DNA of 64,000 nucleotides. It comes from Opitutaceae bacterium (GTDB lineage: Bacteria; Verrucomicrobiota; Verrucomicrobiia; Opitutales; Opitutaceae). The notes under the pieces were generated by a model. That model was not told where the DNA came from. It saw nothing but the letters and a program-made list of their open reading frames with translations, and searched no databases. How positions within the stretch are numbered: the first letter of the stretch is position 1; every line of letters begins with the position of its first letter. This document shows positions 46,898 through 55,384 of the stretch, in pieces. The position numbers and the translations under genes are program-made. The stretch is from positions 38,894-102,893 of the forward strand of contig JAQTYQ010000013.1 of the NCBI GenBank assembly GCA_028688225.1, read 5' to 3'.

Positions 46898-48379
46898 ATG
46901 AAGCCCATTGAGCAATATCAGGCAGATTGGTCCTCGCTCTCCCGTCATCCGCTGGCCTCGTGGTTCTCCCGGGCCAAGTTCGGCATCTACACCCACTGGG
47001 GTCCCTATGCGGTCCCCGCGTATGGCAGGAACGGCACGTGGTATCCGAACAAGATGTATATCCCGGGCACGCCCGAGCATGTGCACCACACGCGGACCTA
47101 CGGCGACCCGCGGTCGTTTGGCTACAAGGACTTCATTCCCCTGTTCAAAGGCGAGAAGTTCGACGCCGACGAATGGGCGGAGTTGTTCGCCAAGGCGGGA
47201 GCCAAATTCGCCGGCCCCGTCGCCGAGCATCACGATGGATTCGCCATGTGGGATAGCCGGGTCACCGAGTGGAATGCCGCCCGGATGGGCCCGCGCCGGG
47301 ACGTGGTGGGCGCCCTCGAACGCGCCGTCCGCGCCCAGGGCCTGAAGTTCCTCACGACGTTCCATCACGCCTACAACTGGTGGTTTTTCAACGCCGGCAA
47401 GGCGACGGGCGATTGCGCCCGGCCGGAGTTTCGCCAGCTCTACGCGCAGCCGCATGGCGACGACGAATGGCCCGACGACGCCTTTCTCGACCGGTGGCGG
47501 GACAAACTGTACGAGGTGATCGCCAAGTACCGGCCCGATATGATCTGGTTCGACTTCTGTCTGGGGCGGATCCGGGAACGGTATCGCCGGGAGTTCCTGG
47601 CTCATTACTACAACCGGGCCCTGGCATGGCAGCGCGAGGTCGTCGTGACCTACAAGCAGATGCCCAAGGGGAACTATCATCTGCCGCCCCTGAGCGCGGT
47701 CATGGACCTGGAGGTCGGCAAGATGAACGAACTCACCCCTTACCCCTGGCTGACGGATACCAGCGTGGACGCCAGCCCCGACGGCGCCTGGTCGCATGTC
47801 CGGGACGTGGGATTCAAGTCCGTCGAGCGGCTCGTTCACAACCTCGTCGATCTGGTCAGCAAGAACGGCCATTTGCTGCTCAACGTCGGTCCGCGGGCCG
47901 ACGGCACCATTCCCGAGGGCGCGCGCGAAACGTTGCTCGGCCTGGGAAAATGGCTGAGCCGGAACGGCGAAGCCATCTACGACACCGTCCCCTGGTTCGT
48001 GGCCGGCGAAGGTCCCACCAAGGCGGAAGGCGGCGGGCATTTCAATGAGACGAACGAGGCGCGCTTCACCGCGCATGACATCCGCTTCACGTCCCGGAAG
48101 AACACCCTCTACGCCATCTGCCTGGGCCGGCCGGGCGAAGAGGTGCGCATGGCCACCTTCAAGGACGGGCATTTCTTGTACCCCGGCGATATCGCCTCCA
48201 TCACCATGCTTGGCACCAAGCAGGGCCTGAAATGGCGGCTGGATGACACCGGCCTGGTGGTGGAAACTCCCCGCCGGATGCCTTGCGACCATGCCTATGC
48301 CTTCAAGATTACTTTGCGCGAAGGATCGGCCGGGCGTAACCGAACGGCCGGTCCGCGGCGGGCGCCGCAGGGCGACTAA
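46898..48379 (+). CDS. GH29 alpha-L-fucosidase
   Basis: The 493-residue retaining fucosidase has the family motifs KFGIYTHWGPYAVPAYG, KFAGPVAEHHDGFAMWDS and the nucleophile D219 in MIWFDFCLG. The Gly expected after the nucleophile in many members is Phe here. No signal peptide is present, so it is probably cytoplasmic and acts on imported fucosides. The C-terminal 100 residues form a beta domain. It is followed after 21 bases by a secreted glycosidase, and the pair probably share a transcript. Confidence 0.92.
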   Translation: MKPIEQYQADWSSLSRHPLASWFSRAKFGIYTHWGPYAVPAYGRNGTWYPNKMYIPGTPEHVHHTRTYGDPRSFGYKDFIPLFKGEKFDADEWAELFAKAGAKFAGPVAEHHDGFAMWDSRVTEWNAARMGPRRDVVGALERAVRAQGLKFLTTFHHAYNWWFFNAGKATGDCARPEFRQLYAQPHGDDEWPDDAFLDRWRDKLYEVIAKYRPDMIWFDFCLGRIRERYRREFLAHYYNRALAWQREVVVTYKQMPKGNYHLPPLSAVMDLEVGKMNELTPYPWLTDTSVDASPDGAWSHVRDVGFKSVERLVHNLVDLVSKNGHLLLNVGPRADGTIPEGARETLLGLGKWLSRNGEAIYDTVPWFVAGEGPTKAEGGGHFNETNEARFTAHDIRFTSRKNTLYAICLGRPGEEVRMATFKDGHFLYPGDIASITMLGTKQGLKWRLDDTGLVVETPRRMPCDHAYAFKITLREGSAGRNRTAGPRRAPQGD

Positions 48380-48400
48380 ATCATAATCACCGAGTCAACC

Positions 48401-49759
48401 ATGACTAAGCTTCTCTTCTTCCTGATCACGGCAGTGGTGGCCTTGTCCCTGCGCCTTCCCGCCGCGGACGGATCGGCCATCGTCAGCCAGATCACCGACC
48501 CGGAGATCCGAGCCGGGGTGGAGGCCGCGATCAACCAGAACCTGCTGCCCGCGGCAACCCAGCAGTATTACCCGGGATTTTACGAGATCACCGCCGACGG
48601 CGGGTTCTTTGGCGGCGGGGCGAGCTGGCCGGGACTGGATTCCTGGCAGATGAGCGGGGCCTATCTGCTGCTCGGACGCACGCAGCTGGTGCTCGATTAT
48701 TTCGAGTTCGTCCGGGCCTCCCAGCGCCAGGACGGCGCGATCCCCTTTGCGATCTTTCCGGGCAATACGCCGGCAGAACGACATCTGGGCGGGCTCAGGT
48801 ATCCGCAGGACCTGTTTACCTATCAACCCCCGAAGCGTGCGGGTGTGCCCGCTTCCGCGGAGGAGACGCGCTCGTGGATCGGGCTGTTCGTGCACTGGCA
48901 GCCCAAGGCCAATCCCCTCAGCCGGCTGGGAACCATCTGCTACATTCTCACGGCGGGCGAAATCTACGAGCACACGCAGGCCGGGCCGTGGCTCCAGGAG
49001 CGGATCGCCTCGATCGAGGCCGCGGCCAAGGAGGTACTGAGCCACCGGAGCGGCAACGGTTTGATCAGCGGCTCGGGATTCTACACCGAGCTGCCGCCCC
49101 GCTACGGTTGGGATGGCATCACCCAGTGTTACGCCATCCATGCCTTCCGGCAGATGGCGAAGCTGTGCGACGCGGCGGGCGACCGGCCCGGCGCCGCCGC
49201 CTGGGCCGCCCATGCCGCCGCGCTGACCCGGGCGTTCACCGCCGCGTTCTGGCGGAACGACCATTATGCCGAGTATGTTCACGCCGAACGCGGGGTGGTC
49301 GACCGGCACGGCCTCTCCGATGTGAATTGGGCCGCAGTCGCCTTCGGTATCGCGGACGACGAGAAGCTCAAGATGCTTTGGCCGCGGCTGCTCAACGAGC
49401 CGGAATTTCACTATGGCAACATGCCGACGATGACGGTCACCAAGCCCTTCAGCTACGAGCAGTGGGAATACAGCGAGCCGTTGTCGTTCGAGATGACCAT
49501 GGCTCCGCTCAACGATGTGGCCGCGATGGGACGGGTCTGGCATTTGGAAGCGAAGGCCTGCCAGCGCATGCAGGCGACAGAGCGGCTGGTCGAGACAGCG
49601 CGCCTCGTGTGCCGGGCCGCGGCCGGCGGCTATTGGCGGGAGCGGTATCATCCGCAACCCGACGGCACCGTCGTGCCCGCGGGCGCGCAGAAATATTGCG
49701 AGTATGCCGCCGTTTTGACCCGGGTGGTGCTCGGCAATCCGGCGGTGTTCTGCCGCTGA
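48401..49759 (+). CDS. Secreted six-hairpin glycosidase-like protein
   Basis: The 452-residue protein has a signal peptide (cleavage near PAADG) and a helical sequence of the (alpha/alpha)6 barrel type, with Trp/Asp-rich helix starts such as SWPGLDSWQMSGAYLLLG and RYGWDGITQCYAIHAFRQM. The layout recalls alpha-rhamnosidase or debranching-enzyme-like families, but no family-specific signature was recognised. Acidic residues that could be catalytic are present (for example in DVNWAAVAFG). It follows the fucosidase, so it may trim the same glycan in the periplasm. Confidence 0.65.
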   Translation: MTKLLFFLITAVVALSLRLPAADGSAIVSQITDPEIRAGVEAAINQNLLPAATQQYYPGFYEITADGGFFGGGASWPGLDSWQMSGAYLLLGRTQLVLDYFEFVRASQRQDGAIPFAIFPGNTPAERHLGGLRYPQDLFTYQPPKRAGVPASAEETRSWIGLFVHWQPKANPLSRLGTICYILTAGEIYEHTQAGPWLQERIASIEAAAKEVLSHRSGNGLISGSGFYTELPPRYGWDGITQCYAIHAFRQMAKLCDAAGDRPGAAAWAAHAAALTRAFTAAFWRNDHYAEYVHAERGVVDRHGLSDVNWAAVAFGIADDEKLKMLWPRLLNEPEFHYGNMPTMTVTKPFSYEQWEYSEPLSFEMTMAPLNDVAAMGRVWHLEAKACQRMQATERLVETARLVCRAAAGGYWRERYHPQPDGTVVPAGAQKYCEYAAVLTRVVLGNPAVFCR

Positions 49760-49837
49760 GGAGCTGTCGCCCAAACCAGGCCGATTGTCCTGCGGATCAC
49801 TGAAACCGGTGCCCGCGCGCCCGCCTCGCGCAACCTG

Positions 49838-49878
49838 CCCCGGCGACATGTCAACCAATAGTTGACATGTCGCCGGGG
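49838..49878. terminator. Long perfect hairpin between convergent genes
   Basis: The 18-base arm CCCCGGCGACATGTCAAC pairs perfectly with its complement across a CAATA loop. It lies between the ends of the six-hairpin gene and the DNA glycosylase and probably stops transcription in both directions, although no T run follows. Confidence 0.65.
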
Positions 49879-49932
49879 AGGCACAGGCCCGGCGGGCAAT
49901 TTCCCCGGAGGAAGCGCCGGGGTGGCGCGCCT

Positions 49933-50490
49933 TCATCCCGGCGGACGCGATCGGGACGCCGCGGCGGATTCCGTCAGCACGAATCGCCAGGGTTTCTTCG
50001 CCCAGGCCGGGCCGGCGTAGGCGACACCGATGCGCGGCGTGGCCCGGATGGCGCCGCGCGCCAGACGCACGCCGCGGTCCTCGATCCACAATCCGCCCGC
50101 CGGCGCGGCCGGGGCGCCGTTGAACCCGCGGTCAATGTTGAATGCCCGGGTTAGCCGGCCGGGCCCGCTCGCTCCCGCGACACCACGGATGAGCACCGCC
50201 GCCGGGTAATCCCGCGGCCCCGTCACGAGGTTGAGCATCTCATGCACACCGTAGCAAAGGTAGACGTACCACACGCCGCCGGGCTCGAACATAACCGCGT
50301 TGCGGGCGGTGCGCCCCCGGCTGGCATGGCTGGCGCGATCGTGGGGGCCGTCGTAGGCCTCCACCTCGGTGATCATCGCCGCGGCCGGCCCCCGCGGGGT
50401 GGCGCGAACCAAAAACTTTCCCAGCAGGCCGCGGGCGATTGCAACCGTATTTTGCGCGCGCAGCGCTTTAGCTTTAACTAGACGGGCCAT
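49933..50490 (-). CDS. 3-methyladenine DNA glycosylase (AAG/MPG type)
   Basis: The 185-residue protein removes alkylated purines in base excision repair. The family segments are clear: AIARGLLGKFLVR, ITEVEAYDGPHDRASHASRGRT with the catalytic Glu, YVYLCYGVHEMLNLVTG and GASGPGRLTRAFNI. It is close to the minimal bacterial length, with a basic C-terminal tail. It faces the MFS gene outward over about 37 bases, so both promoters are crowded together. Confidence 0.93.
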   Translation of the reverse strand: MARLVKAKALRAQNTVAIARGLLGKFLVRATPRGPAAAMITEVEAYDGPHDRASHASRGRTARNAVMFEPGGVWYVYLCYGVHEMLNLVTGPRDYPAAVLIRGVAGASGPGRLTRAFNIDRGFNGAPAAPAGGLWIEDRGVRLARGAIRATPRIGVAYAGPAWAKKPWRFVLTESAAASRSRPPG

Positions 50491-50527
50491 GGACTATGTA
50501 TAGGCGTTTTTCGTACCGATCTCCGCC

Positions 50528-51922
50528 TTGAACGCAACCTCCACCCATCCACACCGCTCCCGCCTCCGCCAATCGCTGCTGCTGTGCATCATCGACGGCG
50601 TCACCGCCAGTCCGATGGGCTATCTCTGGCTCCCGGGCAACTTCATCGTCGCGGCGCTGCTGTCGGGTTTCTTCCATTTGTCCGAGGCATCCTACGGCTT
50701 GATCGTATCGCTGCCGTTCTGGGCGAATTTCCTCCAGATCTTCCTGACGCCGTTGCTGGCTCACCGCTGGCCGGCCAAGACCATCACGCTGTTCGGGGCC
50801 TGGGCCAACGCCGCCGGCTGGCTGGCCCTGACCCTGGCGCTGCCGTTCCTGCCGCGCGACAATCCGTCCGCCAGCCTGCCGATCTTTTTCGGTTTTTTCC
50901 TCAGCTTCAGCCTGCTGGCTTCGATCAACGGCGTGGCCTGGAATGCCTGGACGCAGGAATGGTCGCCGGAGCGCATCCGGGGGAAATACTTCGGCTTTCG
51001 CAACGGCCTGATCCAGGCCACGACCGTGATCTTCCTCGTGGCGGTCTGGGGTGTGTTCGGCCTGTACCAAGGCTCGCTCCTCGCGTTGCAGGGCATTTTT
51101 GTCGCCGCCGTGGCGCTGCGTGTCTGGTCGATCGTCGCCCAGCACCGGCTGCCCTTGGGCATCACGACCATCGACTCCGCGCCCCCGCGGCCCTGGCGGG
51201 AACAATGGCGCATCATCTGGCGCACGCGTTCGTTGGTCGCGTTCATCGCCTTCGGCGCCGTCTGGGGCTTTGCCTACAACAGCCTGGGGCCGTTTTATCC
51301 GGTGTTCATGTACAAGCAGCTCGGCCTCTCCCTGGCCCAGGTCAGCCTCTTGATCATCCTCAACACGATCGGCGCCGCCGTGACCATGCCCACCTGGGGG
51401 CGGCTGCTCGACCGCCTGGGCAACAAGTCCGTCATGGCCGCCGCCATCCTCCTCTGGCAGGCTCAATACCTCGTGTGGATCTTCCTCGACCGCGACAACG
51501 CCTGGCTCCTGTACGGCCTCTGGCTCTGGAACGGCTTCACCTGGGCCGGCTTCACGCTGGGGCAGTTTAACATGCTGCTGAAACTCATCCCGCCCGAGGC
51601 CAAGACCACCGCCATCGGACTCTTCACCGCGGTGACGTCGGCCGTCACCGCGATCGCGCCCATCTTCAGCGGCGCGGTCATCACCTGGGCGCTGAACCGC
51701 GGCTTCGATCCGATGAGCGTCTACCGCTACGCCTTCGTGATCCAGATCGTGCCGGCCCTGCTGTCCTGTCTGGTGCTGTTGCGCGTGCAGGAGCCAAAGG
51801 CCAGCTCGCTTTCGGCCGTCTTTGGCGCCATGCGCAACATCCGTACCTTGGGCGCCATGCTGGGGCTGACTTTCATCGCCAATTATGTCTTCGTGAAGCC
51901 CGTCCGAAAAATTCCGCGATGA
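50528..51922 (+). CDS. Major facilitator superfamily transporter
   Basis: The 464-residue protein has twelve predicted membrane helices and a central cytoplasmic loop (RPWREQWRIIWRTRSL). Family features include the helix 2-3 region TPLLAHRWPAKTITLFGAW and GRLLDRLGNKSVMAAA. The TTG at 50528 is the only sensible start. It overlaps the sugar-kinase gene by 4 bases (ATGA), so it probably imports a sugar that the kinase then phosphorylates. Confidence 0.82.
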   Translation: MNATSTHPHRSRLRQSLLLCIIDGVTASPMGYLWLPGNFIVAALLSGFFHLSEASYGLIVSLPFWANFLQIFLTPLLAHRWPAKTITLFGAWANAAGWLALTLALPFLPRDNPSASLPIFFGFFLSFSLLASINGVAWNAWTQEWSPERIRGKYFGFRNGLIQATTVIFLVAVWGVFGLYQGSLLALQGIFVAAVALRVWSIVAQHRLPLGITTIDSAPPRPWREQWRIIWRTRSLVAFIAFGAVWGFAYNSLGPFYPVFMYKQLGLSLAQVSLLIILNTIGAAVTMPTWGRLLDRLGNKSVMAAAILLWQAQYLVWIFLDRDNAWLLYGLWLWNGFTWAGFTLGQFNMLLKLIPPEAKTTAIGLFTAVTSAVTAIAPIFSGAVITWALNRGFDPMSVYRYAFVIQIVPALLSCLVLLRVQEPKASSLSAVFGAMRNIRTLGAMLGLTFIANYVFVKPVRKIPR

Positions 51923-52845
51923 TCCCGCATATTTTTACGTTCACCGGCAACCTGCTTTGGGAAAAGACGTTCACCTTCGCCTCGTGGGAGGCCGGCCGCA
52001 CCCAGCGGGCCCAGGCGGAGTCCTTCCAGGTCGGCGGCAAGGGCATCGTTGTTGCCAAAATGCTCACCCGCCTCGGCGCGCCGACCATCGCCCTCTTCTT
52101 TCCCGGAGGTCTGACCGGGGCCGAATGCGAGGAATGGGTGCGCGCCCAGGGCATCTGCTCCCGAACGTTCACCGTCCCTGCGCCGACGCGAGCAGGCCTG
52201 GTGGTGCGCGTCCCCAATCGGCCGGAAACCACCTTCCTGGGATCCGATGTCCCCCTGGCGCCGGAGGCCGCGCGCGCCTGTGCCGCGTATCTCGACACCT
52301 GCCCGGCCGGCGGCGTCCTCGCCGTCTGCGGAAGCATCCCAGGCTGGAATTCGGCGGCCGGCGAACCGCTGCAAGCGGCGATCGATCGCTGGCTGGCGCG
52401 CGGACCGGTGGTGGGCGACACCTATGGACCGCCGCTGGCGTGGCTGGTCGAACGGCCCCTGACTTGGATCAAGGTCAACCGGACCGAGTTTGACACCCTG
52501 TTCGGAGGAAAAGAGCGGGAACAGCCCATGGCCGAAAAACTTGGCTCCGTCCTCGACCGTTGGCCGGCCAAAGCGTGGATCGTGACGGATGGCCCCCACC
52601 CCGTGTGGTTTGCCGAGCGCGGCGGGACGCCGGCGAGCATCCGGCCGCCGCCGGTGGCTGAGGTGTCGCCCACCGGCTCCGGCGACGTCCTCCACGCCTG
52701 TCTGCTTCACGCCGTCTTCCATCACCGGCAGACCCTGGCGGAAGCGCTGCCCATCGCCCTGCCCTACGCCTCCGCCAATGCCGCCCATGCCACGGTGGCC
52801 GACTTTCCACTGAACAACCTCCCCGACTTCGGGTCCATCGGCTGA
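51919..52845 (+). CDS. PfkB family carbohydrate kinase
   Basis: The 308-residue kinase has the ribokinase-fold signatures FQVGGKGIVVAKMLTRLGA and the C-terminal SPTGSGDVLHACLLHAV, with catalytic base D256. In the usual GAGD motif the Ala is Ser. It looks like the 1-phosphofructokinase/tagatose-6-phosphate branch rather than ribokinase. It overlaps the MFS gene by 4 bases, so translation is coupled; the sugar is unknown. Confidence 0.88.
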   Translation: MIPHIFTFTGNLLWEKTFTFASWEAGRTQRAQAESFQVGGKGIVVAKMLTRLGAPTIALFFPGGLTGAECEEWVRAQGICSRTFTVPAPTRAGLVVRVPNRPETTFLGSDVPLAPEAARACAAYLDTCPAGGVLAVCGSIPGWNSAAGEPLQAAIDRWLARGPVVGDTYGPPLAWLVERPLTWIKVNRTEFDTLFGGKEREQPMAEKLGSVLDRWPAKAWIVTDGPHPVWFAERGGTPASIRPPPVAEVSPTGSGDVLHACLLHAVFHHRQTLAEALPIALPYASANAAHATVADFPLNNLPDFGSIG

Positions 52846-52897
52846 GGCCCCCGCCTCGGTGCGTCAGCCAAGGGCCCGTCCCAGCCATGCCCCAATC

Positions 52898-53563
52898 ATG
52901 AAAAAAGCCATTGTCATTCCCCTCATCGCCATCCTCCTGCTGCTCGTGATGGGTCTCGGTTACCGGGCCTACAAGGCCGAACTGGAGCGTCGGGAAGCGG
53001 AGCTCCGCGCGACCAATGAGCGGGCGCTGGCCGAAACCCGGCGCGAAGCGGCTGAACACCGGGCGGCGGTCGAGGCGGAAGCCCGCCGACTGGCCGAACT
53101 GAAGACCCGTCAGGAGATGCAAGAGACCGAGCAACGTCTGGCGCAGTTGCGCGCCGACCAGGCCGCCGCCGAGACGGCCCGCAAGGCCGCGGAAGAGGAA
53201 AACCGGCGTCTTTCTGCCGAACACGAGCGCATGGCGCGCGAAAAGGAGGCCGCCGAGGGCGAGGCCCGCCGGCTGGCGGTGGAGCGGGAAAAGGAATTTG
53301 CCGAGGCGGAGGCCCGCCGGCAGGCGGCGTTGGCCCAGCTGGCGAGACTGGAGCAGGAAAAGCGCGAGCTCACCGATCGCGAAGCGGCCCGGCTGGCGGC
53401 CTTGAAACACCAACGGGACCTCGAGGCCGAGTGGCTGAAGCAGGCGTTGCTCGAACGCTCGATCTACCCGGTCGATTACAAGCGCCGGGAGCACTATTAC
53501 ATCGGGGTGGATCTCCGCAACGCCGAGGTGCAGGAAGCCGTCAAACCGACGCCTGCGCAGTAG
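52898..53563 (+). CDS. Membrane-anchored coiled-coil protein
   Basis: The 221-residue protein has one N-terminal membrane helix (about 4-22) and then an almost continuous coiled coil of about 160 residues, rich in Glu, Arg and Ala (for example [20 protein letters not shown]). The last 30 residues are globular or extended ([20 protein letters not shown]). The ATG at 52898 gives the anchor. Function is unknown. It lies between the kinase and rplU but probably has its own role. Confidence 0.7.
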   Translation: MKKAIVIPLIAILLLLVMGLGYRAYKAELERREAELRATNERALAETRREAAEHRAAVEAEARRLAELKTRQEMQETEQRLAQLRADQAAAETARKAAEEENRRLSAEHERMAREKEAAEGEARRLAVEREKEFAEAEARRQAALAQLARLEQEKRELTDREAARLAALKHQRDLEAEWLKQALLERSIYPVDYKRREHYYIGVDLRNAEVQEAVKPTPAQ

Positions 53564-53595
53564 CCCGGCGGGCGAAGCCAAATCCAACTTAAGCC

Positions 53596-53625
53596 TTGCC
53601 TTGGCTGTCGCGAGACCTCTTATTT
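53596..53625 (+). promoter_or_regulatory. Possible sigma-70-type promoter of rplU
   Basis: TTGCCT at 53596 and TTATTT at 53620 are separated by 18 bases and lie just before the L21 gene. The match is moderate. Confidence 0.35.
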
Positions 53626-53639
53626 CGCGGCTTCCATTC

Positions 53640-53954
53640 ATGAAAGCCACCATCAAGACCCAGGGCCAGCAGTTCTCCGTGTCCGAGGGTGACGTCCTGA
53701 TTGTCAACCGCTATCCCAAGACGGAAGCCGGCGCGACGATCGAAATCAAGGAGGTCCTCGCCGCGGGTGAAGGCGACTCGTTCAAGGTCGGCACCCCCCT
53801 TTTGTCCGGCGCCAGCGTCACCGCCAAAGTGCTGGAAAACAAGCGCGGTAAGAAGGTGATCGTCTTCAAGAAAAAGAAACGCAAGGGCTACGAGCGCAAA
53901 CGCGGCCACCGGCAGGAGCTGTCGGTGATCAAGATCGAATCCATCAAGACTTAA
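53640..53954 (+). CDS. rplU: 50S ribosomal protein L21
   Basis: The 104-residue protein has the L21 start [17 protein letters not shown] and the basic C-terminal motif [17 protein letters not shown]. It binds 23S rRNA early in assembly of the large subunit. The ATG at 53640 is chosen over one 13 codons upstream because bacterial L21 begins here. It is followed after 14 bases by rpmA, the normal order. Confidence 0.97.
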   Translation: MKATIKTQGQQFSVSEGDVLIVNRYPKTEAGATIEIKEVLAAGEGDSFKVGTPLLSGASVTAKVLENKRGKKVIVFKKKKRKGYERKRGHRQELSVIKIESIKT

Positions 53955-53968
53955 GGAGACCTGTCGTC

Positions 53969-54220
53969 ATGGCACACAAGAAAGGTCAATCCACCACCAG
54001 CAACGGGCGCGAGAGCCACTCAAAGCGCCTCGGCATTAAAAAGTTCGGCAACCAGACCGTCATCTCGGGCAACATCATCGTTCGCCAGCGCGGCACCAAG
54101 CTGCACCCCGGCAAGAACGTGGGCCAGGGCCGCGACTTCACCCTCTTCGCCCTCAAGGACGGTGTCGTGAAGTACGACAAGGCGCGGCGCCGCGTCAGCG
54201 TCGAAGCTATCACCGCCTGA
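53969..54220 (+). CDS. rpmA: 50S ribosomal protein L27
   Basis: The 83-residue protein has the typical flexible N-terminus [20 protein letters not shown] and the core [20 protein letters not shown]27 reaches the peptidyl-transferase site. A good ribosome-binding site (AAGGAGA) precedes the ATG. No N-terminal extension needing cleavage, as seen in Firmicutes, is present. A strong terminator follows. Confidence 0.97.
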   Translation: MAHKKGQSTTSNGRESHSKRLGIKKFGNQTVISGNIIVRQRGTKLHPGKNVGQGRDFTLFALKDGVVKYDKARRRVSVEAITA

Positions 54221-54247
54221 GGCTGGATCGGCCACCTCGTCCTGTTG

Positions 54248-54274
54248 CGCGCAGCCATGCGGCTGCGCGTTTTT
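54248..54274 (+). terminator. Rho-independent terminator after rpmA
   Basis: The stem CGCGCAGCC/GGCTGCGCG with an ATGC loop is followed by TTTTT, 28 bases past the rpmA stop. Confidence 0.88.
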
Positions 54275-54329
54275 GTTGCGGCGGTTTCGGCGTGATTTTG
54301 CCCGGCCAGACGCCTACTTTCCGGCCGGC

Positions 54330-54653
54330 ATGTCCGACCGTCTTCAAGAGTTGTTGCACCAGAAAGCCTTGCTCACCGAGCAGGCCGCGTGGCTGGAGCG
54401 CGAGATTGTGCTGGAGCGGGCCCGGACCGGGATGACTGCGCCGGTGGCGGCGCCACCCCCGGCCATTCCGCCGCCACCAGCTTCCCCCTCGATCGAGGCG
54501 GATGCGGAAGCCATGCTCGACCAGTATCGCACCAGTCCGCAGTCAATCCAGCAGGAGGTCAGGCGCGGCTGTTTCCTTTATTTTCTTGGCGCCCTGGCGC
54601 TGGTCGGCCTCAGCATGCTGGCAATCCATTTCTTCCATCATCGCCCTAACTAA
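54330..54653 (+). CDS. Small tail-anchored membrane protein
   Basis: The 107-residue protein has an N-terminal coiled segment (RLQELLHQKALLTEQAAWLE), a Pro/Ala linker, an amphipathic part (EADAEAMLDQYRTS) and one C-terminal membrane helix (about 80-101) with a short His-rich end. No family is recognised. It stands alone after the rpmA terminator. Confidence 0.55.
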   Translation: MSDRLQELLHQKALLTEQAAWLEREIVLERARTGMTAPVAAPPPAIPPPPASPSIEADAEAMLDQYRTSPQSIQQEVRRGCFLYFLGALALVGLSMLAIHFFHHRPN

Positions 54654-54880
54654 GGGCGGTGCGCTGAAGCGCGGCTGATGGCACTGCGACCGCAGATGGC
54701 CGGTGGTCCCGCCTGAAAGGGCACGGACGGCAGTAGTCTGGAGGGTGGCGCACATCCCTGGCCGGCATCAGTAATCCGCATCCACATTCTGCACGACCGC
54801 GGGAATCGGGCGCCGCTTCCCCCTGCCGGTGGCCTTTTTTTCGAACTCTTCCCGGCCGCTGCGGTCTAGCGCGGCGCCCT

Positions 54881-55384
54881 TTGCGCCATCATTTGCCCAC
54901 CCAGGATCCAACCGGAATCGACACCGCGCTGCGTGAAATCACCCGCGCGGTCCGGCAGATTTGCCTCCTGCAGGAGACCGGACGCGACGAGGAGGCGGGC
55001 CGGCTGGAAACGACGATGCTCGCTCCGCTCATCGAAAACTGCCGCGGAATCCATGGGGCCGCGGCGCTGCCGGATGAACGGCTCTGGAGCATCCGGACCA
55101 GCGAGCGGGAACGGGCCGGCGATGCCGCGGCCCTGGGCGAACTGCTCGTTCCCCTGCTGCTGGAGCATCTGGACCGCCCGACGACGGCCCGCACCGGCCG
55201 GCCGGTACCGCCCCCGGCACGCCGTCTGGCCACCGTCCCCGGCCGGCCGCCACGCCTGAAATTGCCGATCTGCTCGACGGCATGCTGGCGCAGGATCGCC
55301 CTCACCCTGCGCGCCGTCCGCGACGCACCCGCACTTGATCAGCCCATCCATCCTCCGCAATCCATGAACCATCCGATCCCATGA
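54881..55384 (+). CDS. Helical hypothetical protein, possible frameshift
   Basis: The frame encodes 167 residues from a TTG (54881, or a second TTG at 54893). Residues 10-105 are convincing helical protein (DTALREITRAVRQICLLQET, DAAALGELLVPLLLEHL). After about residue 110 the sequence looks non-coding, while the -1 frame reads PEIADLLDGMLAQDRPHPAR and stops at 55338. A frameshift in the GC-rich linker near 55190-55250 is therefore likely, either real or a sequencing error. The listed frame ends in an ATGA overlap with the MamK-like gene. Function is unknown; it may be the partner of that filament. Confidence 0.5.
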   Translation: MRHHLPTQDPTGIDTALREITRAVRQICLLQETGRDEEAGRLETTMLAPLIENCRGIHGAAALPDERLWSIRTSERERAGDAAALGELLVPLLLEHLDRPTTARTGRPVPPPARRLATVPGRPPRLKLPICSTACWRRIALTLRAVRDAPALDQPIHPPQSMNHPIP

